DNA of 52,287 bases, taken from positions 1 to 52,287 of the forward strand of contig JADJOG010000028.1 of assembly GCA_016713865.1 (NCBI GenBank). Direction: 5' to 3'. The notes under the pieces were generated by a model. The model searched no databases, was not told where the DNA came from, and saw nothing but the letters and a program-made list of their open reading frames with translations. Below are positions 7,730-20,000 of this stretch, in pieces; position 1 is the first letter of the stretch, and every line of letters begins with the position of its first letter. This DNA comes from Flavobacteriales bacterium. GTDB lineage: Bacteria > Bacteroidota > Bacteroidia > Flavobacteriales_F > PHOS-HE28. Both the position numbers and the translations under genes were made by a program.

Positions 7730-10700
7730 CATCCCTCGAACGCGAGGCTGGCCCGGCACTTGCCGCTTGATGGTCCTGTTCGTTTGCGCATCCTTGACAA
7801 GCGCGCAGCAGAAGCCCTTCTCAACGGACCAAGCGCTCTTCCTGCAGGAGATGACGGCGTTCATGGTGGGCGCCGATAAGAAAGAAGGCAAGCCGTTCAT
7901 GGAAGGGGTGTTCGCACCCGTTTGGAACGGCACCTACTACAGCGAGCGGCAGCGCATCAAGGTGGCCGAGGTGGCCAACTTCATGCTGAGGGCGCGCGCA
8001 AGCAGAACGTGCAGGCCTTCGTGACCACCTGCGCAGGGCTCTTCCGCGAAGGCGCGCTGGTGAAGAGCGCGAGCGTGACATGGAAGGCGCGCAGCAAGGA
8101 CTTCGTTTTCGTGTTCGACAGCGTGCCGAAGATCACCTTCGCGAGAACCGATCTGGTGTGCCTCGCCAAGGGCGATAGCAGCGTGATCCTGGGCACCAGC
8201 GGCACCTACCTGCCCACGCAGGAATTGTGGAAGGGCGCCAACGGCAAGCTCACCTGGCAGCGCGCGGGCCTGAAGCCCACTGCCACTTACGCTGAGTGGG
8301 ACCACCCGTACAACCTTCGGACGAAGAGCTGGACCCTTGAAGTGGATACGGTCATATTCAACGATCCCTATTTCGAAGACGATGCTGGGCAAATTGACCG
8401 ACAAGCTCATGGCCAATGTCGAAGCGGAGAATGCCAGCTATCCGCGCTTCGAGAGCTACGATCGCCGGATGAAGATCCGCGACATCGTCGAAGGCATCGA
8501 CTTCGAGGGCGGCTTCAGCATGCAAGGCGCCAAGCTGCAGGGCTATGGCACCAAGGAAGAACCCGCATACCTCACCTTCTACCGCGACAAGCGCCCGTTC
8601 ATCGTCGCAGCGGGTTGCGCTTCGGCATCGAACCCGAGCGCATCACGAGCGACGATGTGGCCGTGCGCCTCCGCCTGGAGAATGATTCAGCCTCTGGCAC
8701 CAGAGCGCCAGCTTGCGCTTCCTCCGCGATAAGCGGCAGCTCTCGATCATCAAGAAGGATGAGGGTCTTGGCAAAGCGCCGTTCTACAACACCTACCACC
8801 AGGTCGATATGTACTTCGAGGTGATCACCTGGAAACAGGGCGACCCCGTGGTGCAATTGGGCAACCCTCAGCGGCACCAGTCAGAACAAGGCCAGCTTCG
8901 AGAGCTTCAACTACTTCCGCGACAAGCGTTACATGGGCATGCTCGGCATCGATAACGTGCATCCGCTCGCGCGCCTCAACGATTTCAGCAAGCAGAACGA
9001 AGGCCGCTTCTATGCGCAGGAGTTCGCCGTATTCAGCAAGATGCAGAAGTCAACCGTGGTGCCGCTGCTCATCGACATGCATAACAAGGGCTACCTCAAC
9101 TACGATCCTGAAACGGAATGGGTCGAAGTATCGCCACGCCTGCGCCAGCATATCCTGAATAACGCCGGCAAGCAGGACTACGACGCGCTGCAGTTCAACA
9201 GCACGGTCGAAGGCAGCGTGAACGCCACGCTGAACCTGCTCAACAACGATCTGGCGATGCAGGGCGTGGCCAGCATCCTCATGAGCGACTCGCAGGATGT
9301 GAAGATCTATCCAGCGGAGCAGGCGGTCACCCTGAAGAAGAACCGCGACTTCACCTTCGCGGGCAGCATCCAGGCGGGCAGGCTCCAGTACTACGGCAAG
9401 GAATACTACTTCCACTACGACCCCTTCACCATCGACCTGATCAATGTCGATAGCGTGAGCTTCATGGCCAGCAGCTTCGAGAAGAACGATCAAGGCCAGC
9501 ACACCCTGGTGCGCGTGAAGAACGTACTGGAGCAGGTGAGCGGCACCCTGCAGATCGATGCGACCAGCAACAAGAGCGGCCGCCAGCAGGAGAAATACCC
9601 GCAGTACCCGATCTTCACCAGTGCCCGCGAGAGCTACGTTTACTACGACAAGAAGAGCGTTCAGCGCGGCGCGTATGGCCGCGACCGCTTCTACTACCGC
9701 AGCGATCCCTTCGTGATCGACTCGCTCGACAACTTCAGCAACTCGGCCTCACCTTCACCGGAACGCTCGTGAGCGCGGGCATCTTCCCCGACATCAAGGA
9801 GCCGATCCGCTTGCAGCCCGACTACGCGCTCGGCTTCGTGCGCGCCACGGGCGATGCGGGCATGCCGCTCTATGGTCGCAAGGCGAAATTCACCAGCAGC
9901 ATCAGCCTTGAATAGCCGCGGCCTGCAAGGCAATGGCGACATGGATTACCTCACCACGCGCCTCAGCAGCAAGCAGCTCATCTTCACGCCGGACAGCACG
10001 CTGGGCCGAGCCGATACCCTCGAGAACATCGCGGCCACCACGCCCAGCAAGGTGCCGCATATCACCGCGGCTCAAGTCTTCGTGCGGCTGGAGCCCGCCA
10101 AGGACAACCTGCGCGCTGAACAGATCCGCAAGCCCATGGTCATGTACGATGATCAGGCGCTGCTGCATGGCCGTACCGGACCTCACGCCGAAAGGCATGA
10201 CCGGCGCTGGCCTCATCGACTTCCGCAACGCCACGCTCAAGAGCAAGCTATTCCAGTTCGAGACCATGCAGCTGCATGCCGACACCAGCGATTTCCGGCT
10301 CACCGAGGGCGATACCGCCAGCATCGCCTTCAAGACCGATAACGTGAACGCCACCGTGAAGCTCGATGAGCGCGTCGGCGAGTTCGTGAGCAACGGCAGC
10401 GAGACCAAGGTCGAATTCCCCGTGAACCAGTACATCTGCTACATGGACCGCTTCAAGTGGTACATGGATCAAGGCGACATCGCGCTCGAGAGCGATCGCA
10501 AGGCGGCCGAAGGAGCGGAGGACCTCCAGCTCAGCGGCAGCAACTTCATCAGCATCAGGCCCGATCAGTACAGCCTGCACTTCATGGCGCCCAAGGCGCG
10601 CTACGATCTGAAGAAGCACCTGATCACCGCCGACGATGTGCAGTACATCCAAGTGGCCGACGCGCTGATCACGCCGGACAGCATGCGCGTGCGCATCCGC

Positions 10701-12065
10701 AAGAACGCCGCCATGGACCCGCTCAACAACACGGTGATCACCGCCAACTTCGTCACCAAGTTCCACCGCATCTACAACGCTACGTCGAACATCAAGGCCA
10801 AGCGGAGTTATAGCGCAACGGGCACCATCGACTACGTGGACGAGAACAACCGCAAATTGCCCATCAACCTCTTCAGCATCGGTGTCGATAGCGCGTACCA
10901 GACCAAGGCCGTGGGCCGCATCACGCCTGAGCAGGACTTCCAGCTGAGCCCCGCCTTCGACTTCTTCGGCGATGTGCACCTCACCGCCAGCATCAAGGAG
11001 CTCACCTTCAGCGGAAGCACGCGCATACAGCACGCCTGCGAGGGCCTTGCCCGCAACTGGATGCGCTTCAATGCGGCCATCGATCCGCTCGAGGTTTTCA
11101 TTCCCGTGGGCGATACCCTGCTCGATGATCAGGGCGAGCGCATCGGCGCCGGCATACACCTCACCGACGAGGATCCCTTCAGCACTTACGGCACATTCCT
11201 GAGCCGCACCAAGAGCAAGGACGATCGCGACATCATCACCGCCGGCGGATTGCTCTTCTACGACAAGGGCCGCAAGGAATACGTGATCTCCAACAAGGAC
11301 AAGATCCGCCAGCGCAACCTGCCCGGCCGCCTCGTGAGCCTGGCCGTGGAGCCCTGCGTGGTGATGGCCGATGGACCCATCCGCTTCGGCGCGGATCTGG
11401 GCCGCGTGAAAACGCACATGGTGGGCGCCATGCGCTACGAGACCGCCGAGAAGAAGACTTTTGGCAACGGCGTGCTCGTGGCCGATTTCCATTTCCTCGA
11501 CAACGCGCTCGAGCGCATGGCCACGGAGATGATCGCCTACCCCGACCAGCAGGCGCTCGACATCGGCAAGACCTACTATGAGAAGTTCATGCGCGAGGCG
11601 CTCGGCCTGGAGAAGAGCGATAAGCTCATCAGCGAGCTCAGCATCAAGGGCGAGATCAAGAAGCTGCCCGACGAGCTCGTGAAGCCCATCGTGCTCGGCG
11701 ATGTGAAGATGGTGTGGAACGGACCCGAGCAGAGCTGGCTGAGCGAAGGCCCAATCGGCGTGGCCACCATCCTGAAGAAGCCCGTGTACCGCAAGATCAA
11801 AGGCAAGATCCACATAGAGCGCAAGCGCAGCGGCGACATCATCACCCTCTACCTCGCCCTCGACGATCAGACCTACTACTTCTTCCAGTACAGCCGCAAC
11901 ATGCTCTACGCCTACAGCAGCGATCAGCAGTTCAACACCATGATCAGCGAGGTGAAGGACGACAAGCGCAAGCTCACCGGTGGCGGCAAGGACCTGCCCG
12001 ACTACCAGTACGTGCTCACCAACAAGCGCAAGGTGGACGACTTCAGGGAGCGCTTCGGGCTGTAA
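7695..12065 (+). CDS. Very large conserved secreted protein of Bacteroidota, function unknown (about 8 frameshifts)
   Basis: Repairing the frame gives one protein of about 1,455 residues. It starts at ATG 7695 (or 7710) with a signal peptide ending near LMVLFVCASLTSAQQ. Conserved early segments are TAFMVGADKKEG, LVKSASVTWKARSKDF, TDLVCLAKGDSSVI and ENASYPRFESYDRRMKIRD. The remainder is rich in short beta-strand units with repeated Tyr/Phe-Asp-Pro turns (YYFHYDPFTIDLINVDS, RFYYRSDPFVIDS), suggesting an extended beta structure in the periplasm or on the cell surface. Frames change near 7990, 8380, 8615, 8700, 8875, 9743, 9908 and 10165; after that 1,900 bases are clean to TAA at 12063-12065. 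I recall long unnamed homologues in Flavobacteriia, so I read this as an indel-damaged sequence of a real gene, not several small genes. Confidence 0.75.
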
Positions 12066-13332
12066 GGGACGATGCAGGGAGGAAGGCCAATGCTTTTCCT
12101 ATGAGATCCCGCGTAGGCATAGGGCCATGGCGGTCTGCTGGGGAAGATGTGGGGATAGAAACACGGCTATCGAAGTCCGACAACTCACCTCCTCTAGTCC
12201 GGCGGAAAGTGCCCGCATCGCTAATTTCGCGCTTCGATGTATCGAAGTGAGCATTGTGGGTTGTCGGATGTTGCTCGGCGGTGTTTGCCCATATTCCCCG
12301 TGGCCTCACGATCCGAACTAGCAACATCCGCGCTAGCGGGGGGGCTTAGGGGCACAGCCAAGCGCGTGATTGGACAAAAGAGACTCTATATGGAGAATGG
12401 TCGATTGCGCATTCGTGATAGAACAATTTCCAGGTAATGTCTGGGCATTGCCAGCGCTGGTGCAATTGTTCCGAACATGAAAGACTATTGGCTGCTGGCT
12501 TTCAGGGTCGTTCTCGCGCGGGAAGATTACAATGGCCCATTTCCAATTTTCAATCTGGCTTGAATCACAGTAGGCGATACTCGCTTCAGAACAAACACCG
12601 GCAATCATTGGTAATGGCTGCAAATCCAGATTCTTAGCAGCAGAATACACGATGTGTCTGTAAGCTGCCAAAGTGTACTAAACCCATCGTTTGGATTGAT
12701 GGGATACGTAAACCACAAGCGGAAGACCGGTTACCCCGGCATGTACAAAGGCTAGTGAAACTACTCTACTTCGGTCGGATTGCTCGATGAAGTGGTCAAA
12801 CCCGTCAGATTGAACGAAGTTCTTTACCCAGTCACAGGCTGATTTTAGACTATCACTTTCATGTGCTTTTCGGGTAAGCAGGCTTAATCGAGAAGTGCTC
12901 CAAACAACGTTGACGACCCTACAGCACAAGAAGAGAGAAGTGCCGCGGCTCATGCTGGCAAGCTTCATCATAAGGTAATGACCGTAACGCAAGTACCTTC
13001 TTTCGGTTTCTCCATCCCCGAAGGGTCTCCGTCAAATGTAACCATCACGATGCCCCCGCAGCGGTTCCGCCGCGTTGGTCTGTGCGTGGTGGGCGTCCCC
13101 TGCGGCACCGCAATCATCCAAGACTGGATCACCAAGGCGCGCACTCTTCAATCGGTTCAGCTGGTCGCGAGATTTAAAGCCGGGTGCACCCACGCGGCTC
13201 CTAGCAATTGCCCCTGCCAGCAATCCACTCTTACGGATCAAGGCTGCGCATCCGCTTCACTCCCCCAAGCATCAATCCCACGCGCCGATAGCTTTCTTTG
13301 CGAAGGAGGGCCAAGGCCCTTCCGACTGAACG
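12066..13332. other. 1.27-kb stretch with no secure gene; inverted repeats and a lower-GC patch
   Basis: No recognisable coding region. Two structures are visible. CTTCGAT-GT-ATCGAAG at 12233-12248 is a near-perfect palindrome. An 11-base inverted repeat, CGGATGTTGCT at 12265-12275 and AGCAACATCCG at 12320-12330, encloses 44 bases. Roughly 12360-12980 is clearly lower in GC than its neighbours, which suggests foreign DNA or a decayed gene. The last 300 bases before plsY are GC-rich again without a convincing protein. The sequence AGCTTTCTTTGCG near 13290-13300 could contain a plsY promoter. Confidence 0.5.
12678..12992 (-). CDS. Possible small hypothetical protein in the low-GC patch
   Basis: An open frame of 104 codons (ATGs at its start and again at the MMKLASMSRG segment) in the lower-GC section of the gap. 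The second half (SACDWVKNFVQSDGFDHFIEQSD, then VVSLAFVHAGVTGLPLVVYVS) has a protein-like mix of charged and hydrophobic residues and resembles a genuine fold more than the usual shadow frames here. No family was recognised. It could equally be the remnant of a transferred gene. A neighbouring minus-strand frame at 12333-12671 is less convincing. Confidence 0.2.
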   Translation of the reverse strand: MRYGHYLMMKLASMSRGTSLFLCCRVVNVVWSTSRLSLLTRKAHESDSLKSACDWVKNFVQSDGFDHFIEQSDRSRVVSLAFVHAGVTGLPLVVYVSHQSKRWV

Positions 13333-13983
13333 ATGGACTTCCCTTGGGTGTACGGCATATCCGCCATGGTGCTCGCCTATGTATGCGGAAGCATTCCTAC
13401 CAGCGTATGGTGGGGCAGGGCCTTCTTCGGCGTCGATGTGCGTGAGCACGGCAGCCGCAACGCCGGTGCCACCAACACCTTCCGCGTGCTGGGCCCGCAG
13501 GCTGGCCTGCCCGTGCTGCTGATCGACATCCTCAAGGGCTTCGCGCCGGTGCGCGTGCTGCCCAACTTCAGCCAGTTGGACCCGGACACACCCGCATGGA
13601 TGTGGTTGCGTGTAGGCTTGGTGATTGCGACCGTGCTCGGACATCTGTATCCGGTGTTCGCGGGATTCCGTGGCGGCAAAGGCGTGGCCACCTCCCTCGG
13701 CGGTGTGCTGGCGGTGCATCCCGGCGCTGCTGGCGTCTGTGTCGCGGTGTTCGCGCTGGTGTTCATCCTAACACGGTTCGTTTCGCTCAGCTCCATGGCG
13801 GCGGCTTTGGCCTTCCCCTTGGCGGTGGGCCTCATCTGGCGCGAGCCCAGTCCTATCAAGGTGGGTTTCGCCATCGTGCTCTGCCTCTTGGTCATTTACA
13901 CCCACCGCGAGAACATCGGGCGGCTGCTCCGCGGTGAAGAGAACCGGCTGGTGTTGGCCGGGCGAGGCAGCTCAAAGCCGTGA
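13333..13983 (+). CDS. plsY: Glycerol-3-phosphate acyltransferase PlsY
   Basis: Inner-membrane enzyme that moves an acyl group from acyl-phosphate to glycerol-3-phosphate, the first acylation in phospholipid synthesis. 216 residues, normal for the family. Conserved motifs are all present: GSIPTSVWWG near the N-terminus, HGSRNAGATNTFRVLG, GHLYPVFAGFRGGKGVATSLG, and a C-terminal THRENIGRLLRGEENR. About five hydrophobic helices separate them. The start MDFPWVYGISAMVLAY fits the family. The stop TGA at 13981-13983 touches the following long gene, suggesting co-transcription. Confidence 0.95.
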   Translation: MDFPWVYGISAMVLAYVCGSIPTSVWWGRAFFGVDVREHGSRNAGATNTFRVLGPQAGLPVLLIDILKGFAPVRVLPNFSQLDPDTPAWMWLRVGLVIATVLGHLYPVFAGFRGGKGVATSLGGVLAVHPGAAGVCVAVFALVFILTRFVSLSSMAAALAFPLAVGLIWREPSPIKVGFAIVLCLLVIYTHRENIGRLLRGEENRLVLAGRGSSKP

Positions 13984-14024
13984 AACCCAAGGCACGCAAG
14001 CGCGGTTTAAGCGCCCACTCTCGG

Positions 14025-17000
14025 ATGATGACCCGTCTCTCGGGCATAGTTGTCTTCCTGCTTGTTCCTTTCCTGGCCCTCGCCCAGGGCGGCGATCAAC
14101 AGGTTCGCGTGAAGGCTGATCAGCTCTTCGCCGAGCAGCGTTACGCCGAGGCCATGCCGCTGTATTCGCAGCTCGTGAGCCTCACCCCGAGCGACCGCAC
14201 CCTCAACTTCCGATTCGGTGCCTGCCTGCTCTTCGGCAATGCCGACAAGGAGCCGTCCATCAGCCATCTGCGCTTCGCCACCGACGCGCCCAATACCGAC
14301 CCGATGGCCTGGTACTGGCTGGGTCGCGCGTATCACCTCAACTACCGCTTCAAGGATGCGCAAGTGGCCTATCAGCGCTTCCTCGGCACCGCCGACAAGA
14401 AGCTCCTGGCCCAATGGCCCGTTGATGCCCTGCAGCGCCAATGCCGCAACGGCGAGAAGCTCCTTAGCAGCCTGAAGGAGATCACCGTGCGCAGCAAGGT
14501 CGAAGTGGCCGATGCCGAGTTCTTCCGCTTCTATGATCTCGCCGACATCGGTGGCAAGATCGTGGTGCTGCCCGAGGAACTGAAGACCAGCCTCGACAAG
14601 AAGAAGAAGGAGCGCTTCGTGGCCTACTTGCCCGAGAGCAAGGGCGCCATCTACTTCAGCAGCTACGGCAAGGACGGTGTCACCGGCAAGGACATCTATC
14701 GCACCGAGCTCCTGCCCGATGGCACTTTCGCCGCACCGGTGAAGCTCGCGGGCTACATCAACACCGAACAGGACGAGGACTTCCCCTTCATGCACCCCGA
14801 TGGGAAGACCTTCTTCTTCTGCAGCAAGGGCCACAACAGCATGGGCGGATACGATGTGTTCCGCGCCAGTTACGATCGCGGCCTCGATGCCTTCGGGAGA
14901 CCGGAGAACCTCGACTTCGCCGTGAGCACGCCGGATGACGACATCCTTTACATCGTTGATGCCGAGCAGAAGGAAGCCTGCTTCGCGAGCGGCCGCAACA
15001 GCAAGCAGGGCAACCTGCACGTTTACCGCGTGGGCACCGCGCAGGCACCGGTGATGATCACCGTGTTCAAGGGCACCTACGCCAGCAGCATCGATAAGGA
15101 GGATCGCAAGGCCCGCATCGTGGTGGAGGATGTGCTCTCGCAAGAGCAGGTGGCCGATACGCGCACCGATATGAACGGCATCTACGTGCTCAGCGTGCCG
15201 CGCGCCGGCCGTTACCGCTACCGCGTGGAATGCGGACCCAGCGGCAAGACGCACGGCGGCATCGTGGAAGTGCCCAAGGCCGATGGCCCGCGCGCCTACC
15301 GTCAAGAGCTCGTGCTCGATCTGAAGGGCGACTTGGAGCAGCTCACCATCCGCAACTACTTCGATGATCCGTTGGGCGATGACCTGATCGCTCTCGCGCT
15401 CGACGAGATCAAGCGACGCGCCCGACTTGATGTGAGCTCGCGCGAGATCATTGCCGAGACACCAGCTCCGAAAGAAGAGCCCACGGGCGATATCCTGACG
15501 CGTGCCGGCTTCACCGGCGCTATCGACCAAGCGCGTGCATTGCAGCTGGCCAAGGAAGATGCGCGCGAGCTGGAAGCGCAGGCCATGACCGAGCAAGCGC
15601 AAGCCGCCGAGGCCTTCGCCTTAGCCATGGATGCAGCGAATGAAGCCGATAGGGCAGCAGCTCGATCAGCAGAGCTCGTGCGCGGCGCCACCGAGGCCGG
15701 AACCGACGAAGAGCGCCGCAATTCGCTGATGACCGAAGCGGCACGCGAGCGCCAACGCGCGCGCGAGGCCACCTTAAGGGCGAAAGCCGCGCATAGCACC
15801 GGAATCGCGCTGAGCACCGCAGCCATGGGCACGCTTCAGAGCTCGCTCGCCGCCGGCAAGCTGAGCAGCGACCTGGCGAGCGCCACCGCAGCGCGTAACG
15901 ACGAATCGGCCTTGCAGCACTTGCGCACGCTGAAGCAGCGCCTCGATGAGAAATCGCGGCCCGATATGAGCCGTGAGCCGGTGGAGCAGGCGCGCAAGCA
16001 GCTCGCGGAACAGGAGAAGGAGGCAGCGCGATTGCTGAGCGTGGCCAAGAGCAAGCGCGACGAGGAGAACGAAGTGGCGGATCGCATCAACCGATTGAAG
16101 CGTGAGCGCGACGATACCCGCGCGCGGTCGAAGCAGGAAGAGCTCGGCCGCCAGATCATGGAGATGGAGCAGCAGCAGCGTTACCTGCGTGAGGAAACGC
16201 AAGCCGCCGTGAACAAGGCCACCGCTGCCGAGCGGCAGACCGCTGCATTGCGCGGCCAGGCCCTGCTCACACGGCATCTGGTGCAAACCAGCGATCACGG
16301 CGCTGGTACGGAGCTCACTGCCGAGCAGGCTGAGCGTCTCGGACTCCGCATCAGCACCACGGATCAGCGCGCGGCCGAGCTTCCCATCGATGATCGTTTC
16401 GATGCGATGGCCAGGGCGGAGCGCGAGCAATCGGAGCAGCAGGCCTTCAATTGGGATCTCGCTTCAGCCGCGCAGGCTTTCGGAGCGGAACGCGAGGCCA
16501 CGCGTGCCATGGAGCGCGATGCGCAAGGGGTTGAGCGCGCTGAATCGCGCGAAGGCACCATGCAGGCCGACGTGACCACTGGAAAGGAATTGCGCGAGGG
16601 TTCGCAGCGCGTCGGCACGGAGTCGATTGCGCAGCAGACGAACACTGATACGGGTGTCAGCGCTGAACGCAGCAACAGCTCCGCAACTTCAGGAAGCGCT
16701 GCGGCTGCAACCAATGCGCCGGTGAAGGCCGATGCGCGTGAACAGGATACCGTATCGGCGCAGCGCGGGGTAGGAGTTGAGCGGACTGAGGAAGAGGCCC
16801 CGGCGGATCGCCGTTTCATGCTGGAGAACCAGCGCGCTGAACTCGCTCAACTCGCGGCGACGGAGCGCAATCGCACCCGCAAGGACAGTTTGAACCGGCG
16901 GATCGCCGCGATCGATACTGAACTCGCAAGCAATGAGGCAGAGCAGCCACAGCAAGAGGAAGAAGAAGCCGTTGCCGATATGACGAGGCCCGTGGCCGTG

Positions 17001-20000
17001 TTCGATGCCACCACGCCGGATGAGCAGATCATCGCGAAGCTCTACCGCGATCACGACGCGGACCTGGAGCGTGCCAAGCGAATGGCCGATGCCGATGCGC
17101 GCGCCGATGCCATCAACGGTGTGGAGCTCATGCTTGCCGACAGCATCCGTGCTGAAATGCAACGACAGGTGGCGGTGCTGCAACTATCGCCGCAACAGGC
17201 TGAAACGGTTCTCCCCCGTGTCGATCGCCTCCGTCGCTTGCGCGAGGATCGCTTGGCACGAGGCGAGCAGGCCATCGCTGACCGCAGGGCAGAGATCACC
17301 GCCGCTCCGCCATCCGCTGCCGTCACTGCAGTCGCGACCGGTGAGCGCAGCTCGAACGCGCACGACCCGATCAAGGACCGATTCGTGCGCATCGATCGTT
17401 ATGCATCGAACGTGTATGCGAGCCACGTGGAGCACCGCAGCCGTGCCAAGGGGATGACCGAGGCCATCGCCTTCCGCGAAGCCGATGTGGCGCGAATCGA
17501 CGACCTCACCGCGCGGATCGACACGATGGAGAAGCAATTGTCCGGCATGCCCTTCAACAAGGAGAGCGACCGCCTGCGCAAGAAGGCCGATCAGCTCATC
17601 GACGAGCGTTACATCATCCGCACCGATCTCGGTCAGCGCAGCGCTTTCCTATCGAAAGAGGAATGGCGCACCGCCACCGACAGCCTCAAGCGCATCGATG
17701 CGCAGGTGGCATCGCGCGGCCTGGCTCCCGATGAGCCGCTCGTGCAGATGGCCAAGGAACTGGAAACCGAGAGCAAGAACCAATACGACAGCGCCGCGCA
17801 ATTGCGCAAGCGCGCTGATCGCACGGAAGACATCGTGGTGCGCGACAGCCTCTATCGCCGCGCCTACCGCAACGAGCTGGAGGCGCTCCGCTTGATGGAT
17901 CAATCGACCGTGCGCAACCACTTGGCCAGCGACAAGCATCAGCGCGGCGAGCGGTTGAGCTACGAGGAGGTGGCCTCCAGAGTGCTGGGCATAACGATGG
18001 AGCAGCCATTGCTTGCTGACAAGGCACCGAGCAATGCGCCGCAGGTGCTCTCGCCACGCAGTGAATCTGGAGCCGGCGTGGCGGATATCGCGAGAACCGA
18101 GAACCCGAGCGAATCGGCCAAGACCGAGGCGCAAGGCACCACGGTTAATCCGATTCAGGAAACAACCACTGTCGCAGCATTGCGTGACCAGCGCTCGACG
18201 GGCAGCAACGGCGTAGAAGAAGCCGCGCCGGCCACCACGACACGCGAGCCTTCTATTGCTCCGAGCACAGCTGGTGCAATGCGCGATGCCGCGAAGGAGC
18301 CGGCTGCATCCGCTACCAAGGGCACCGATGCCGCGATCGCACAGGCTGAGCAGCGGTTAACCATTAAGGATCAGGTGCCTGCGAAGATGTATGAGCGTTT
18401 CCTCGGGAGCGAGCCTTCTGTGATGGCGACGTTCAAGGAGGATCCGGCCAATGATCCCGATCTGCTGGCCATCCGCGCTGAATCGGCGCAACGTGCGGCG
18501 CAGGAGCTGGAGCAGCGCTCGCAGGAAGCTGCCGACCGCGCTTCGGCTAAGGCCGATTCGGCCACCACCGCTCGCAAGCGGGATCGAGAGAAACTGGAAG
18601 TGCTCGCCGCGAAAGAGCGCGCGCTTTCCGATTCGCTGCATATGGCCGCATTGGCTCAAGCTGAATTGGCCCGCACGGAAGAGCAGCGCCGCCAGGATTC
18701 CGAAGCCGCAAGGATCCAGCGCGAACGCTTGGTGAAGTTCTACTACCTCTCGCCGGAGGAGCAGGAGATGCTGGTGCTCGATGGCGATGCCAGCCGCTAT
18801 TTCCAGGCAAGAGCCCGCGCGTTGGAGCAGCAGGAAGCATCGGTTGATGCCGCTGCTGCCGCGAAGAGCAACCGCGATGTGGCCGTGATGCTGCGACAGC
18901 AAGCGCGTGGCGCCGAGAAGGCCGCTAGCGATGGGCGCATGCCGGCAGCAGATGCAACACAGCGTTCGTTGGCGTTGGATGCCCGGGCGCAAGTGCTCGA
19001 GCAGAAAGCCGATTCACTCGATCGCATCGCCGACCGCTTGCGCGGGGCCGCAGGCATCAACGAGGCGCAGGCCGGTGTGATGCTGCAGGCGATGCCCGCG
19101 GATCGGAGCAGTGAGCTCATGGCCATGGAGCAGCGCGCGCGTCGCACCGATGCGCTCATGGCCAGCCAGCAAGCCCGCACGGGGCAGGCACAGGTTGCGC
19201 CAGCAAGCGCTGCTCGCAACGATGCACAGGTCGGCGCTGGGCAAACTGAACCGATCGCCTTGCGTCAGCCTGTGCGCAACGTCACAGGTGACCAGCCCGT
19301 GGATCGCAACAACCCGGATCAGTCGTCGGGCGCAACGCGAGCTGCCGGATCGGATCAATCCGCATCCACAGCCCAAGCAACCGATACGGTTGAGCCTGTT
19401 GCTGCCACCCGAAGCTCAAGCGCCACGGATGCTTCAGCTTCCAACCAGCCAGCAACTAGCCAGCAGCCCACGACCACGAAAAGCGATGCGGAAAGGACGC
19501 CATCAAACGCAACGGCTTTCCGCATGCCGGATGAATTGGTCGAGGATGTCTTTGCCCTGAACGCGCCAGGCGCTAAGCGCGCCGAGCCCATCGCGGTTGA
19601 TGCCGCGCTGCCCCAAGGCATCGTGTTCAAGGTGCAGATCGGCGCGTTCCGGAAGGCAGTTCCCAACGAAGCCTTCAGCGACATGACCCCGGTGATGGGC
19701 GAGACCGTTGGCAATGGCTGGTGCGTTACACCGCAGGCCTCTTCACCAGTGCCGAGGGTGCCTTGGCCGCGAAGGACCTCGTGCGTCAGCGCGGATACGG
19801 CGATGCGTTCGTGGTGGCTTATCGCGACGGTGAGCGCGTCCCTCTGGGTGTTGCCATGCGCGAATCGCGCGAGCGCGCGCAGCCGACCATGGCGCAACGT
19901 CCACAGACCGAAGAGCCTGCCCAGCGCGTACCTGAGCCGAGCATCGTGCAGCAGCCCGCCACAACAATCACGATCCAGCGCCCTGTTCAGCCGCAACCGA

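Noticed and set aside
10248..11813. A 521-codon open frame on the minus strand
   Set aside because: It lies opposite the clean part of the large secreted gene, is rich in His/Val/Leu typical of antisense to GC-rich coding DNA, and has no motif.
12333..12671. 112-codon minus-strand frame in the low-GC patch
   Set aside because: Low sequence character and no motif; a competing frame exists on the other strand. Mentioned only as part of the gap.
13032..13241. Small minus-strand protein before plsY
   Set aside because: No start signal or family, and the sequence reads like shadow frame; a plus-strand frame over the same bases (from 12978) is equally unconvincing.
14007..15602. A 531-codon minus-strand open frame, and similar ones at 19355-20755, 30122-31552 and 47797-49092 (plus strand)
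   Set aside because: All are antisense to genes with clear families (TPR/SPOR protein, DegT aminotransferase, hsdR) and have shadow-like composition.
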